Position numbers and translations under genes: made by a program. From Carex sylvatica (lineage: Eukaryota; Streptophyta; Magnoliopsida; Poales; Cyperaceae): DNA of 59,142 nucleotides. This document shows positions 1 through 11,121 of the stretch, piece after piece. Every line of letters begins with the position of its first letter. Within the stretch, counting starts at the first letter, position 1. The notes beneath the pieces were generated by a model. It made no database searches. It saw nothing but the letters and a program-made list of their open reading frames with translations, and was not told the DNA's origin. The stretch lies in assembly GCA_964058845.1 (NCBI GenBank), contig CAXKVR010000542.1:1-59142 (forward strand), read 5' to 3'.

Positions 1-200
1 GATCCCGACCCAGTACTAGTCAGAACCCTGAACACATAACTAGATCCCGACCTAGTACCAGTCGGAACCCTGAACACATAACTCAATCCTAACCCAGTAC
101 CAGTCGGAACACTGAACCCATAACTCAATCCTAACCCAGTACCAATCGGAACCCTGAACCCATAACTCAATCTCGACCCAGTACCAGTCGGGTTCGTAGA
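1..200 (+). repeat. 42-bp tandem repeat, about 4.7 units
   Basis: Units begin near 1, 43, 85, 127 and 169, and each resembles GATCCCGACCCAGTACCAGT followed by CGGAACCCTGAACMCATAAC. The length is a multiple of three. In the frame of the adjacent transposase each unit codes a 14-residue repeat of the type SRPSTSRNPEPITQ. Two of the units carry an in-frame TAA. The array is therefore the low-complexity N-terminal part of the decayed MULE protein that follows and may begin before the window. Confidence 0.85.
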
Positions 201-1500
201 CCGGTACAGGTTCCAGATTATCCACCACCTGTGAATGCGATTGATGATGACAGTTTGGAGAGCGGAGATGAGATGCTCTCAGATGAGTCATCAGGTTCCG
301 ACAATGACGTTGGACCAATCAGACAGTCACAATCACAATCCCGTGAATCACGTTACCCGATAACTGGTCGGGAAGATATGAGACATCCGGTTGATAGTTT
401 CAATGACATATCCAATTTTCGGCTTGTGGATGTCAATTTTTTCAGCAGCTCAACAAGAACATTCGATAATCCATTAGCCAAAAGCCAAGTGTTTGAGTCG
501 AAAGCGGCTCTAAGGGTGGCAATAAATGAGTTTCATATTCGGAACAATTATGAATGTTTGATTTTTAAAAGCGAAACTAAACGTTTAACTATAAAGTGCA
601 GAGATGATTTTTGCAAATTCAGGTTATCCGCGAAGCCTGATGATCTTTCAGGATCTTGAATTATTACCAAACAAGCAATTCCTCATGGATGTAAAGTACC
701 GGCAATACGTGCTGATCATCGTCAGCTTACTGCAGAGATGATTGCCCTATCAATTGATGACACCATTAGAAAGAATATGTGCGCGACTATAAATCATATC
801 AGCGATGTGGTGAAAAAAGAGTACAAAAATGTAACACCCAAGGACAACAAATTGTGGAGAGGCCGTGAGCTTGCTATTGCAAATCTGTTTGGGAGTTAGG
901 AGAACTCGTACAACTTGCTTATTCTGCTATTGGAAGCCATAAAAAGAACCAATCCATGAACTAAGTATTGTATGACCTCGACTCCGATTGACCGAGAAAC
1001 TGATAGGTATTTTCATAGAGCGGCATGGGCATATGGACCGTGTATTGCAGCACTACCATTTCTCAGACCAGTGATTAGTATCGATGCTTGTTTCATGTCA
1101 GAACGGTACCAAGATAGGTTGTTAATGGCATGTATGTGCGATGCCGAGAACCAATTACTTTCATTGGCTTTTGCAATTGTGGAGAAAGAAAACACAAAAA
1201 ACTAGGATTTTTTTATGAGATGGTTGCGATTGAAAGTAATTGGAGATGATCATTTCTTTTGTGTCATATCGGATAGACATTTGGGGATTAAATTCGTATT
1301 CAAGAGTTCATTTCTCGGATGGGATAAGTCTACTGACCAATGTGTCCATCGGCATTATTCTCAACATGTTGCCTAGAACCTCTTCAAGCACGTGAGGCAG
1401 AAGAAAGAGGTCAGTGATAGATTCAAAATTATAGTAAACAAATGCAAACCTAGAAAGTTAGAGGAGATATTTCAAGATTTTGAAGTTGGTTACTCAGAGG
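3..1500 (+). pseudogene. Decayed MULE (MuDR-type) transposase
   Basis: Several frames together read as a Mutator-like transposase. An acidic linker (about 231-420) leads to a MuDR N-terminal domain around 480-660 containing FHIRNNYECLIFKSETKRL and a C-x4-C pair. A stretch around 800-900 follows (LWRGRELAIANLFGS), then the catalytic-core region around 1010-1200, with DRYFHRAAWAYGPCIAALPF, SIDACFM and LLMACMCDAENQ. A further part around 1230-1500 reads as VISDRHLGIK, then DQCVHRHYSQHV. Stops after residue GS near 659, at about 897 and at about 1204, plus frame shifts, break it. No zinc-knuckle C-terminus or TIR was found. It is a dead copy, confidently a MULE by its ordered motifs. Confidence 0.85.
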
Positions 1501-2570
1501 CTATCGCTTATTAGGGGAGCAGAACTATATCCACTTTTCGGTTATTTAATAACCGGAAGAAATAGACTTCGAAATCCTTACCAAAGTAGGGTAGATTTCG
1601 TAAAAAAAAAAAAAAATTGGATATTTATAAAAAATTCGGCTATATATAGAGATCTGAAATGAGCTATGCGACCCATTGAGATGCATATGCAGATCAATTA
1701 AAGCGCACGTGGCATTAAATATGGAAGGCAAAGCAGGTCATCGACTCTCTCTCTATTGTCTATTCTATTCTTTTCCATTGTCTCCCCTTCTCAAGATTTT
1801 CTACGGCAGAGATTGTATTGTCTTACATGAAACGGGTAACAATACTCTTATGTTATGCAATGACATGTTTCATGGGTTCAACTCAACTGAAATCAAAGGA
1901 GGCCGAGGCGAGGCTCAACTTAACAGCAGAGAAAACGCACTACATTAGTAATTTAATTTTACTTTAAGATTATCAATTTACTATTGTTTTCTTCAACTTT
2001 AATGATACGTTCATATCTTATTCTGGCACGGCTTCTTTACACATCTGTTGCGGTTTATGCAAAATTTTAGAACAGTAACAACTTATTGCTTAATTAGTGC
2101 CATTTTCTGCAATTTACAAAAATTGTACAATTTATGTAAAAATTAAATTTTCTGAAAAATATCGAGATATAAATTGTTTCCTGTGCATTTCTTGCTTCAA
2201 ATCGCATTTTTCCAATCTCCTCAATATTGATATCAGTTGGTGCCAGTACCATCTTTGCCATTGATACAGTTGTAGTGAACTAACTAAGCCATGACTTAAT
2301 TTTAGACCTTAGTACATAACCAGGCAAAGAAAGAGTTTCGGACATGAACATCTTATTCTTATTCTTACATTACTGGCATTGGCAGCACCAAAAGAAAGTA
2401 AACTGCGAAAATCAGAATTTGCTTAAAATAGTTAAAATGACCGATCAGCAAAATTCTGATTCAGTTCTATGTAGACAAGCAACATACTCGTGCCAAAGAA
2501 TGGGAGAGAACTTACAAAATAATTATACAGATTGATGAACTATATTATTAATTTGTGAAATTTGGGTTTA
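1501..2570. other. AT-rich intergenic DNA
   Basis: The MULE homology fades here. No conserved coding potential was seen. There are short poly-A and poly-T runs and nothing that I recognise. The end near 2570-2625 may hold a 3'-UTR exon of the HST gene on the minus strand: the HST stop is followed at once by AG/GTAAAT, which looks like a 3'-UTR intron donor, and a TTGCTTGCAG acceptor lies near 2620-2630. Confidence 0.5.
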
Positions 2571-2804
2571 TTTTACCAGTACTCTCCAGAGAGACAGAAC
2601 TAAAAGTCTCATCTCTTGTACTGCATCTGCAAGCAAAAGGTTAAAAATTAAATAAAATAAAAATATCATAGGCCGTTATAAAAAGCATAAATAGAATGAT
2701 TTTAACAGCAGTTGACATAGTTACCAGCACAGGATATTAACCAGAAAAGCATGTAGCTAGTGAGTACAGGTGTGATAAAAAACAGAAAAACAAATAATTT
2801 ACCT

Positions 2805-4827
2805 CTATATCAAAGGAAATATCAAATACTCGGCATAGAACAGGTTCCAAATAAACCGATAGAATTGCAAGATTGCTTCCTGCACAATGTAAATGTAACA
2901 GCAGTCAACAATTAAAGTCTTGCATTGCTAATATAATATGTGCTTTCTGCTCATTATCAACTCATAAGTCACAACACGATCTGTTGTTAGTACAAGCTAG
3001 AAGAACAATTCTGATTACTAAAAAAAAGATTGATTTGAAAGATGCAATTTACCTTTGTATAATTTGCTTGCTCCAAGATCCATGCCTGAGATTTTGCATG
3101 AAATGCAACATTAGCACAAAGTAACTACAGTTACATAATAAATTAATACCAATGAAAGAAAGAGATGAGAGAAGGCATATAGAGATCACCTGGAAGACAA
3201 GACCAAATGCTAAGAGAGTATGTGCAGGGACCATTATTCTCCACCTAAATGCCTGAAATAACAAATAACAGATGGGTTTATAAGAGCTGTACCTGTACCT
3301 GTACCTGTACCTGTACCTGGGTTTATGGTATTCAGGTATAATAAAATTGATACCTGAGGCATATATAAGGCTACAGAAATAGCCACTACATAATTTGCCA
3401 GAAGAAGGGCTGTTCCAAGCAATGCTATATTTCTCACACCAAGCTTTGTCGCCAGCGTTGATATTTGAAACCTACACAACAAAACTAATAATAAATCACA
3501 AAACTATCAATTTTTAAATGTAAAAGAGGGAGGGAGGGAGGGAGGGAGCATTTATTTATTTACTTGCGGTCGCCTTCTACATCGGGAAGGTCCTTGGTAA
3601 TGGCAATAACCAAAGCAAACATAGTAACAAAGCATGTGATAAAAGCAACTGGATAACTCCACTGAAAGGAGAGACCAAGAGCGGCTCTGGTTGCATAGTA
3701 AACACCAAAGTTGAGAAGAAATCCCCGCACCTAATCAAGCATGCATGCAGTAAGGATTTTAAAAATTTACAATTTAAAAAGAAATACATATAAAAGAGTA
3801 AAGTAGATAAATAGTACTGTGGCAATAATAAGAAACGCTGCAACGGGATATCTCTTGAGTCTGAAAGGAGGAACAGAATAAATGGTGCCAAGAAAGAGGC
3901 CGAGGCAGTAGAGAGATGTGATGAAGGACCCAAAATTCCATGCCACGATGGATAGCCCGGTTACGGCGAAGAAGAGCACCAGCAGCCATGCCGACTGCAT
4001 CGACAAGTCTCCGGCTGCTATAGGAAGGTAGGGCTTGTTAACCCTGAAAAGAGGCCAAAATTAATAGTAGATTAACTAATTAAAATATATTAGTAATTGG
4101 ATTATTCCAGAAAGGAAATTAAACATACTTGTCAATTCCGACGTCATATATTTGATTAATGCCGACAATATAACCGTTGCCGCATATGAGAGCGATGACG
4201 CCGCAAAATGCTTTGAATGTCAACCACCAAGTTATCAGATGCCGGTTCTCCAATAGTGCTCTTGCCACTAAAGCTCTGTTGGCAACTTGGCATGCATTAT
4301 AATTTTTCATTATTATCCAATAAATAAGAAGCCCAAAAGAAAAAGGAAGGAAGGAAGGAAGGAAGTAACTAACTAACAGGGATCCGAGAGCAGTGCCGCG
4401 GATGGTGTGGGGCCTGAGAAATCTCCAGCACTTGTCTCCGAAAGAAGACAGCTGTCGGGACAATGGGATGGGACCCACAGCATCGGAGCCAGCACCAGAC
4501 TGAGACTGAGACTGAGACTGAGACTGAGACTGAGACTGAGACTGGGACTGAGAGGAGGACGCCTGTGAAGTAAGTATAAGATTGGTAGTGAGAGAGCAAA
4601 GGCAAAAGCAACAGTATAAGATATACCTGAATTGGAAAGGAAGAGAGGTAGGAGGAGTTGGGCCTGGTGGGCTTTGATTTTGATTTAGCGGCGGCGGAGG
4701 AGAGAAGAGAGGAGGAGGAGGAGGAGGAGGAGTTGCATTTTAGTTTTCTATTGGGTTTGGTAATAGTTGGATTTAGTGGAGGAGGAGGAGGAGGGCAGCA
4801 CCCGCGCCATGTCGAAGCCGACGCCAT
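2805..4827 (-). CDS. HST: Homogentisate solanesyltransferase, plastid (HST)
   Basis: This is a UbiA-family membrane prenyltransferase. It joins solanesyl diphosphate to homogentisate with decarboxylation, the committed prenyl step of plastoquinone-9 synthesis in the plastid envelope. Nine exons: 4827-4627, 4562-4378, 4275-4129, 4043-3818, 3730-3564, 3471-3354, 3252-3190, 3085-3053, 2879-2805, giving about 404 residues with all phases matching. The N-terminus is a Ser-rich transit peptide. The mature part starts near [17 protein letters not shown], the RGTALGS signature that separates HST from homogentisate phytyltransferases. Two Asp-rich prenyl-diphosphate sites are intact: [10 protein letters not shown] and [11 protein letters not shown]. 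Multiple hydrophobic helices follow, and the protein ends EYLIFPLI. Exon 2 carries an (SQ)n run from an ACTGAG repeat. The start is ATG at 4827; an in-frame ATG two codons upstream (4833) is also possible. Confidence 0.95.
3288..3319. repeat. (TACCTG)n hexanucleotide repeat in an HST intron
   Basis: About five uninterrupted copies of TACCTG lie in the intron between HST exons 6 and 7. No coding role is seen. Confidence 0.85.
3527..3548 (+). repeat. (GGGA)n tract in an HST intron
   Basis: Five GGGA units lie on the plus strand, the template strand of HST, 16 bases inside the intron after exon 5. Four or more G3 runs with single-base loops fit the simple G-quadruplex pattern. Confidence 0.8.
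4499..4552. repeat. (ACTGAG)n repeat coding (SQ)n in HST exon 2
   Basis: About nine near-perfect hexamers lie inside exon 2 and code alternating Ser and Gln on the minus strand, between the transit peptide and the first conserved block. The hexamer length keeps the frame whatever the copy number. Confidence 0.9.
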
Positions 4828-4960
4828 TACCATTAGTCGACTCTTCTATCTCTCGTGTCGTGCGCACATATAAATAAACTAAAACTGGAGAAGAGAAGAT
4901 GAGATGAATTGAGACTTGAGAGGAACAACACAGACAGACAGAGCGAGAGATCACATATTA

Positions 4961-5488
4961 TATCATATCATATCATATCATATTATATCAATCTGCCTCT
5001 CCCTCTTCCTTCCCATACCATTTAATGAACAAGGAGCTTTCAAATTTCTTTATTCTTTTCTCATTACTATATTTTTTTTAAAATATTAATAATTCAAAAT
5101 TTAAATTATAAATATCAAAATAAAACTAGTAGATGTGATTTATGTTATTTTATTTTATGTTATAACAAAAAATATTATATATTTTTTTTATGTGAATCAA
5201 TCAGTTGCAATAATTATTCATATTAGTGCATTTTTACAAGCTCTTGATAACAACCAAATCAAAGTTAAAATGTTACAATTTTAAACACATGTATAGATAA
5301 AATGATGTACATCATACTCCAAAGGTTTTATTTTGACTTTTAAGTTTAAAATTTTGAGTTATTAAAATTTTTAAAAATAGAGACACGATGGAGACATAAA
5401 AAATAGCGACATCTGAACCCTCTTCTTAATGAATTTAATGAAATTACTACACAACTATACGGTTGCACTTATTTTATTATGAATTTGA
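4961..5488. other. AT-rich intergenic DNA upstream of HST
   Basis: It holds a short (ATATC)n run at about 4962-4990 and otherwise AT-rich sequence with no coding signal. It should contain the HST promoter. A TATA-like TTTATATG on the minus strand near 4866-4874 is too close to the ATG to be trusted. Confidence 0.5.
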
Positions 5489-5489
5489 G

Positions 5490-5895
5490 AGTAGAAATGT
5501 ATTAAGTTCACCAAGTCTCTTTATGAACTCAATCATACAATCTATCAGATTGACTTTAAATGACAAATTTGAACTATTGAAATTCATCTATCTTACAAAA
5601 AATGCATCTACATGTGAAATTTTTAATTTTTCTAATTAATTTTGTATGAAATAAAACGGTCAAAATCATAAGGTTTATAAATTAATTTTATTGCATTCAT
5701 TTTTTAATATTTTTTTTATCACTTGACTCTGTACAAAACTAATTTTAAAATTTTAAAAATTTCTACATAGATGAATCACCTGTAAGTTAGATGAGTTTCA
5801 ACAATTCAGATTTATCTTTTCAAACCAATCAAATAGGTTTCAGAATTGAATTCACAAAGAGACTTGTTGAACTTAAAAACACCCTAGTTCTACTA
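5490..5895. mobile_element. Foldback MITE (long imperfect inverted repeat)
   Basis: The left arm reads GTAGAAATGTATTAAGTTCA and onward through CAAGTCTCTTTATGAA. The right arm in reverse complement reads GTAGAACTAGGGTGTTTTTA, then CAACAAGTCTCTTTGTGAA. Pairing continues for well over 150 bp per arm, with AATTTTTAATTTT-like stretches in both. Possible target duplications TATGAATTTGA (left) and TATGAAATTGA (right) lie next to the ends. That length would suit a Mutator-type element, but the exact ends are uncertain. Confidence 0.75.
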
Positions 5896-6004
5896 TGAAA
5901 TTGAATATCAATTCAATATTTTTATTATTATTATTATTATTTTGTAAACAAAAATTATTATTAAATTATTCTTACTCCTCAAATCTTCATTCTTATATTA
6001 TGCA

Positions 6005-6697
6005 CGTAGTTGTCCTGATTCGTCAATAGCTGAGATTGAAAGATGGACTTTCAAATTGAATATTAGCCCTTCAATCACATAATCTATCTTATTTTGATTA
6101 AATATATCTATTTTATGTGTAGAAGTCTGAATTTAGTTAAAAACGAACTCGCCACAAAAACTGCTACATGGTTTGTCACTATTAAAATTGAATGAATCCA
6201 CAACGATTCGTTTCCTTATTTCTTTTTACAACTATCTCAAATTCTTGCAATTAAATTATTTCCTTATTTCTATGTTTTCTCTATTTCATTTCTCCTATTC
6301 CTCCATAGTTTCGACTTTCGACAATGAAATTGAAAACTATCATATCTTTTTGGATTTTCTGATGGAAACAATCATATATTTTCAACCTAAATATATATGT
6401 AGAGAAGATCCTTATTTGAATCATTTAATCATTTTTTTTTATTTTGTTTATTTACATATTATTTATTCTCTAAATCGTTTAATAACATGCCTTGCTTGTG
6501 AAAATTAGATATTAAATCGCAATGATACTTCAAGAATTTTTTCATATTACATTTGATCATTTTTTCTCATTTGTGTCTTTTTTTTTCATTTAAATATATA
6601 TTTTTTAATTTTGTGTGAATGTCAAACAAAAAAGTCTATTTGTATTCTATTCACTATAATAATATGTTACCGTTGCAACGCACGGGCACGATACTAG
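6005..6697 (+). mobile_element. Non-autonomous Helitron, copy 1
   Basis: The 3' end reads GTTGCAACGCACGGGCACGA then TACTAG, followed by host T: the CTAG/T ending of Helitrons with the plant GCAACGCACGGG subterminal motif. The last 200 bp match 44173-44407, and the whole element matches the reverse complement of 53870-55345 at both ends. The shared 5' stretch includes TCTTATTTTGATTAAAT. No Rep/helicase coding sequence is present. The 5' end is placed only by where homology to copy 3 starts. Confidence 0.75.
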
Positions 6698-6718
6698 TAA
6701 TAATAATTTCCGTTTACA

Positions 6719-6779
6719 AAATAATAATAATAATTATTATTATTATAATTATTATTATAATTATAATTATTATTATAAT

Positions 6780-6814
<35 letters not shown>

Positions 6815-6815
6815 G
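6719..6815. repeat. (AAT)n/(ATT)n microsatellite, about 95 bp
   Basis: Near-pure trinucleotide repeat that switches orientation inside (AAT to ATT and back), so it can also form hairpins. It sits between the Helitron end and the 6.8-kb TIR element. The poly-Ile reading frames it creates are not genes. Confidence 0.95.
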
Positions 6816-7105
6816 AGTATGGCTAATTTGCTGCTGGCAGCATTTGAACAAAGTGCTGCCAACATTGTGAGCCGTCCGATTTAAATTTAGATTTGCGCTG
6901 ATCACTTTGATAATTCGCTAGTTGAGAGAAACAGAGACGAAAATAAGTAAATTGAGCTCTGTTAACCTTAGCGTTGTTCAAAATAAGAGAAGCTAGCGGA
7001 GAAAATAAAACCAAAACCCTTCTCTTTCTCTCGCTCTTGAGTTGGCGGCGAGCTGATCACCTCTATCTCGAATCGCTCTCAGTTTCACTCAGCCTCTGTC
7101 GGAAT

Positions 7106-8916
7106 ATGCTACCAATGGCCGTCTCTCCCTCGCTCCGCCTCGATCCGACCACGCCGCGCCTCTTCCCCACAGTCGCGTCGAACTTCCAAACTTCCTCCGC
7201 TTTTAAACCGAACAAGATTCCTTTGATAGGTGAATTTTCAACAATTGTTGTTTAATTTTTGACGAATTGTTGCAATTTCGGTTAATTTTTGTTTAATTTA
7301 TAACATTAGATAGCTCTGTATCTCCACCCACTGACCCACATATTTATTTTTTCCTCTAAATTTTCGTCTTAATCAAAGCTTGCGAAAAAACTAGATGCTT
7401 ATCTCATCAATTAACCAAATTAGTAGAAATTAGTAAGATTTATTTGCATAATTGGGAGCTCATCAATTGTTGCAAAACATACAAATGGAGCAACCAACAA
7501 GGCACAGTTTTTCTCTGACTGTAAGGAACTAGTGCAAGTAGTAAATAGGAATGATGTACTTGACTTACCATCCTGGAAAGCAGCGGAAACAGTGGCGGAG
7601 TGTGCGAGACTGGTTCAAACTATGATAGGCCACATCCAGATTAGACACATGAGCAAAGAGGCACTAGGAAGACAACACGAGCTAGCAAATTGGGCAAGGA
7701 GGATCAAACAATCTGATAGCTTGGCGAATCGGTAGCAACTAGTCAGAGGAGGGGAGTGGCAACTTTTGCAAAAACCCCCTCAGCCTTTCACTTTTTTCAC
7801 AAGGAGAGAGCGGCAGTTAGAAACACTTGAATTTACTTTTGGTAGATTGCTAAGTTTTAATTCATTTCCTAGTGCAAGGAATTGAAGGGTGGAAATTGGA
7901 GAAGAGATCAGATATTCTGATAAGGAGCGGTTGTCTGAAAAAAATGGTGAAAAGTTACCAAGAGGCCCTCCAGCTTTGAACATTTCACATATGTGAAGGA
8001 ATGAGTAGCAGCGGAGCTTTTTTATTTTCTAAGTTTACTTTAATAATATTAATGATTAGATAGCACTTTTATTTTCTTAGCTTTTTCAATTCTACGATAT
8101 TGTAATGGTTTTAGAGTTTCTAATATAATTCACCTACGGGTTTCAACTCAAAAAAAAAAATTAATTGTTGCAAAACTAAAACCTATATAGTCTGTACTAG
8201 CCCATACTGGTACGCATCTAACAGCCAGAGTAAGAATATGTTGCTCTCTACCTCATTTCCTTGTTCTTTGTTTAATTAGTTGGACTGTACGGACCTCGAT
8301 TATTGTTGCAAAATTAAAAGCTTTGTTTTGCTCTTTCTATTTCAGATTTTACTCATTGTTGCATGACATATTTGTACATTGGTTAGCCTCTCTTTCTGTC
8401 TCTGCCAATTTTCTGGAGATATGTGGGGGGAGATTGACACAAGGTATGCTATGTACTATTGTATAAGGTTATCGTACCAGCCAGTATATTTCCTTTCAGT
8501 TCATTTGTAACAACACTAAACCCAATTACCTCTTAATTTATACTCCTCATGTTACTTTGGTCTATTAATTTGCATGTTAAATAATGTCTGCTTATATTGT
8601 GTTTTAGAAAAATTACAAGGTGACAATGCTAGCAACATTGTCTTTTGTTAAATTTCAGTTTTAATTCTTATTATGTAAGTTTTTTTAGAGCAGCCAGACT
8701 AAAATCTGAAACTGACTCTATATCAATTAACTTTAATTATCTTGCTTCTCCACCTCAACAAACTTAGATGTATATATCCATCAAAACTTTATGGTTTTCT
8801 GTTTTCGTTGCATTATAATTTTAATTTCTGGTTTATGGTTTGTTTTTCAAGTTGTAGGTATTAGGCGCAGTTCAGAATCAGATGTCAAGAGAGTTCCAGC
8901 AAGGGCACTGATGTAA
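7106..8916 (+). pseudogene. Short two-exon ORF with transit-peptide-like start, probably a captured fragment
   Basis: The ATG at 7106 (a second Met is at 7115) opens a Ser/Pro/Thr-rich, Arg-bearing sequence typical of plastid transit peptides (MAVSPSLRLDPTTPRLFPT). The first exon ends at 7229 (GATAG/GTGAAT). A matching acceptor (TTGTAG) starts exon 2 at 8858. It reads IRRSSESDVKRVPARALM and stops at 8916, giving 60 residues in all. The intron is interrupted by a LINE. The frame is kept across the junction, but the product ends just past the presumed targeting sequence, so I take it as a truncated copy of a plastid-protein gene carried by the TIR element. I do not recognise the parent. Confidence 0.35.
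7479..8162 (+). mobile_element. 5'-truncated LINE (3' end with RNase H and poly-A)
   Basis: The 14-bp target duplication AATTGTTGCAAAAC stands at 7465-7478 and again at 8163-8176. The insert begins inside the RNase H region of a non-LTR retrotransposon: FFSDCKELVQVVNRNDV, then LDLPSWKAAETVAECA, ending HELANWARRIKQSDSLANR with a stop at 7735. About 410 bp of 3' UTR and an A-run at 8150-8160 follow. The truncated 5' end, poly-A and target duplication are diagnostic of target-primed retrotransposition. Confidence 0.9.
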
Positions 8917-8977
8917 TTAGAGCATTATGTTAGGAAGTTAAGTGAATCCCAGCAAGGGCACTGATGTAATTAGACAT
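8893..8977 (+). repeat. Short local duplication of about 26 bp
   Basis: CCAGCAAGGGCACTGATGTA plus ATTAGA occurs at about 8896 and again at about 8949. The first copy holds the stop codon of the short two-exon ORF. Confidence 0.8.
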
Positions 8978-9079
8978 GCATCCATTAACAAAACAAATTA
9001 AAATTTTACAACATTCCATACTAAAAAACCTAGTTCATATTGCCACTCAAAAACGAAAGTTACAACCCTAGTTCATATT

Positions 9080-9880
9080 GCCAAAACTGGTACATAGGTT
9101 CAAAACATGTTGTCATCTTCACTATCATATGCATTCTCGTCTTCCAATGACATATGCTTCTTGTGCTTGACCCTTCACTAATTTCGCATCCTTCAGTTTC
9201 TACAAAAATATACAGTAAAATATTTTATAAAGCTGAAATAAAAGACAATAGTATTTGTCATAAGTTGCATATTACAAAAAAGCAAAAATAATTGAATATT
9301 CTCAACTTAAGGATCCAATAAAGCAAAAAAAAAACCACATGAGCTTGGTATCCTAATTTGTGCAAATCAGTAAAAACAATACAAATCAACCAAATTATCA
9401 GAAGCAAACTAATACCTCCCAACTATAAGTACTGATCATGGTTGGTACCGATCCAATTTGCAAACCTTAAACACTCTAATTAGCCATTTTAATTCTCATA
9501 TTATCTTCAACAAACCATTGTTACCTGTATGCACGAGCTTGATGCTGACTCAAGGATTACGTTCCTCCAAGCAGGTTGAGGGTCTAAAATCAATTTTACT
9601 ATTTACACCCTAGAAAGTTTAAAATAGCATAATTGAGCAGTATATGCAAAAAAAAAAAAATAGAAATAAAATAAGATACAAATTTGAACAAGATAAGAAC
9701 ATTACATTACTCATCACTATCTAATTTCACATATCCATAATCCATAAACATAAGAAAAATGAAATTTTTTTACCTTAAATGGATGATTATGTCTTAATTG
9801 GTCTAGCAAATCAATTAGTCTACTATCAAACTCAAAATTGATGCAAAACTAAAAAATTGATGAGGAACTCAAAAAGACAG
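9080..9880 (-). other. Possible spliced fragment on the minus strand inside the TIR element
   Basis: Stretches bounded by GT/AG-like sites read, on the minus strand, FEFDSRLIDLLDQLRHNHPF (ending near 9774), PAWRNVILESASSSCIQ (ending near 9527) and LKDAKLVKGQAQEAYV (from about 9200). I do not recognise the family and the phases were not all reconciled. It could be a second captured gene piece, transcribed from the right TIR toward the left one. Confidence 0.2.
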
Positions 9881-11121
9881 TAACATACCTCAATTTCCAA
9901 CCTGCTTGCACATTAACACTCAAACTTAGCCAAAAAAAAAAATTAAGAAAGAAAAAATATTTGTCAGGAAACTTGACCGTGGTTTGAAGGTAAGGTTAAT
10001 TTGTGCACTTCTCTATTTGTGCTAGTCATTTAAACTACTGAATGAAGAATATAAATAATTCGTGCTAATTCAAATGATGGATGATGGTGATTATAAATGA
10101 TATTTTTCAACATTTTGAGGTGTTATTGCAACAGGAGTGTACCTCTCGATCAATTTGCCTTGGGCTTCGTCGAGAGAGAAGAACCAACGATAACTCCACA
10201 AGGGTAGGGTTCATCTAGGACTTCGTCGATTCACGCCAGTTGGCTCACTGGACGAAAACTACAGCGAACAGCGGGAAGGGCGAGAGAGAGCATCGCGAAA
10301 GGAAGAAGGTAGGAAGAAAATAGTCGGAGCGACCTCGAGCTGGGCGGACCTGGAGCGAGCTTGGCGAACCGAGAAGAGAACTAGAGAGAGAGGTTGGAGG
10401 AGAAGAGAACGTGAGGAGATTAACGAGGGAGAAAAAAAGGGAAATCTGAAACCCAACCCTACGTAACGGAGTCTTTCATTTATGCAATTTTTCGTTCCGT
10501 CAAAACCAAATCAGCGCCTCATCAGGCACGAATCTAAATCAGATCTGACGGCTTACAGACCTGGCAGCAGTTTGCCAACAACAACAACAACAACAACAAC
10601 AGAGCTGCCTACAAAATCCACCTAATTGCGCTGCTTTTATTCTCTGTTATTTAACTAAGAAATTCCAATATTCGAAAAAAAAAATGGAAAGAAGAAACTC
10701 AATTTACAAAAATCCTTATTTTTTATTATAAGATTTTTGAACGTGTAATCTTAGCAAATTGTTCTAGACACGATTTTCAAAAGAATTTTTTTATAAAGTG
10801 CTCTTATTTTTTAAAACATAGAACAAAATATTATCTTTTTTTTTTTTTTAACAAAATACTTTTGTGAACCCCACTTGTTCCCTCTCCTCCCTCCCTCTCC
10901 CTTCTCTCTATTTACTTCCATTTATTTTTTACTTATGTAAAATATATAATTGTGATCTTATTTACGTTTTGAATAACTTTTATTTTTTACGTGTATAAAT
11001 GATTTAGAATAAAAAAATTAGTGTGAAATTTTATTTGTTAAAATCAGAAAATATAGTATTAGTGTATAAGTAGAATATTTTTTTTTGGGTTTGAAGAATA
11101 TTTCTAATATATGAGTTTTAA

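Larger units (their letters stand above)
6822..10620. mobile_element. 3.8-kb element with degenerate terminal inverted repeats, MULE-like
   Basis: The left end (about 6822-6895) contains CAAAGTGCTGCCAACATTGT then GAGCCGTCCGATTTAAATTT. The reverse complement of the right end (about 10500-10600) contains CAAACTGCTGCCAGGTCTGT then AAGCCGTCAGATCTGATTTA. The arms agree over about 90 bp with scattered mismatches. A CAA repeat (10579-10602) is inserted in the right arm. UTR-like, CT-rich sequence lies just inside each TIR, pointing inward. No transposase was recognised and no clean target duplication was found. A Pack-MULE-type element is the best guess. Confidence 0.5.

Noticed and set aside
6619..6905. 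Poly-isoleucine open frames on both strands
   Set aside because: They are the AAT microsatellite read in frame, with no other coding evidence.
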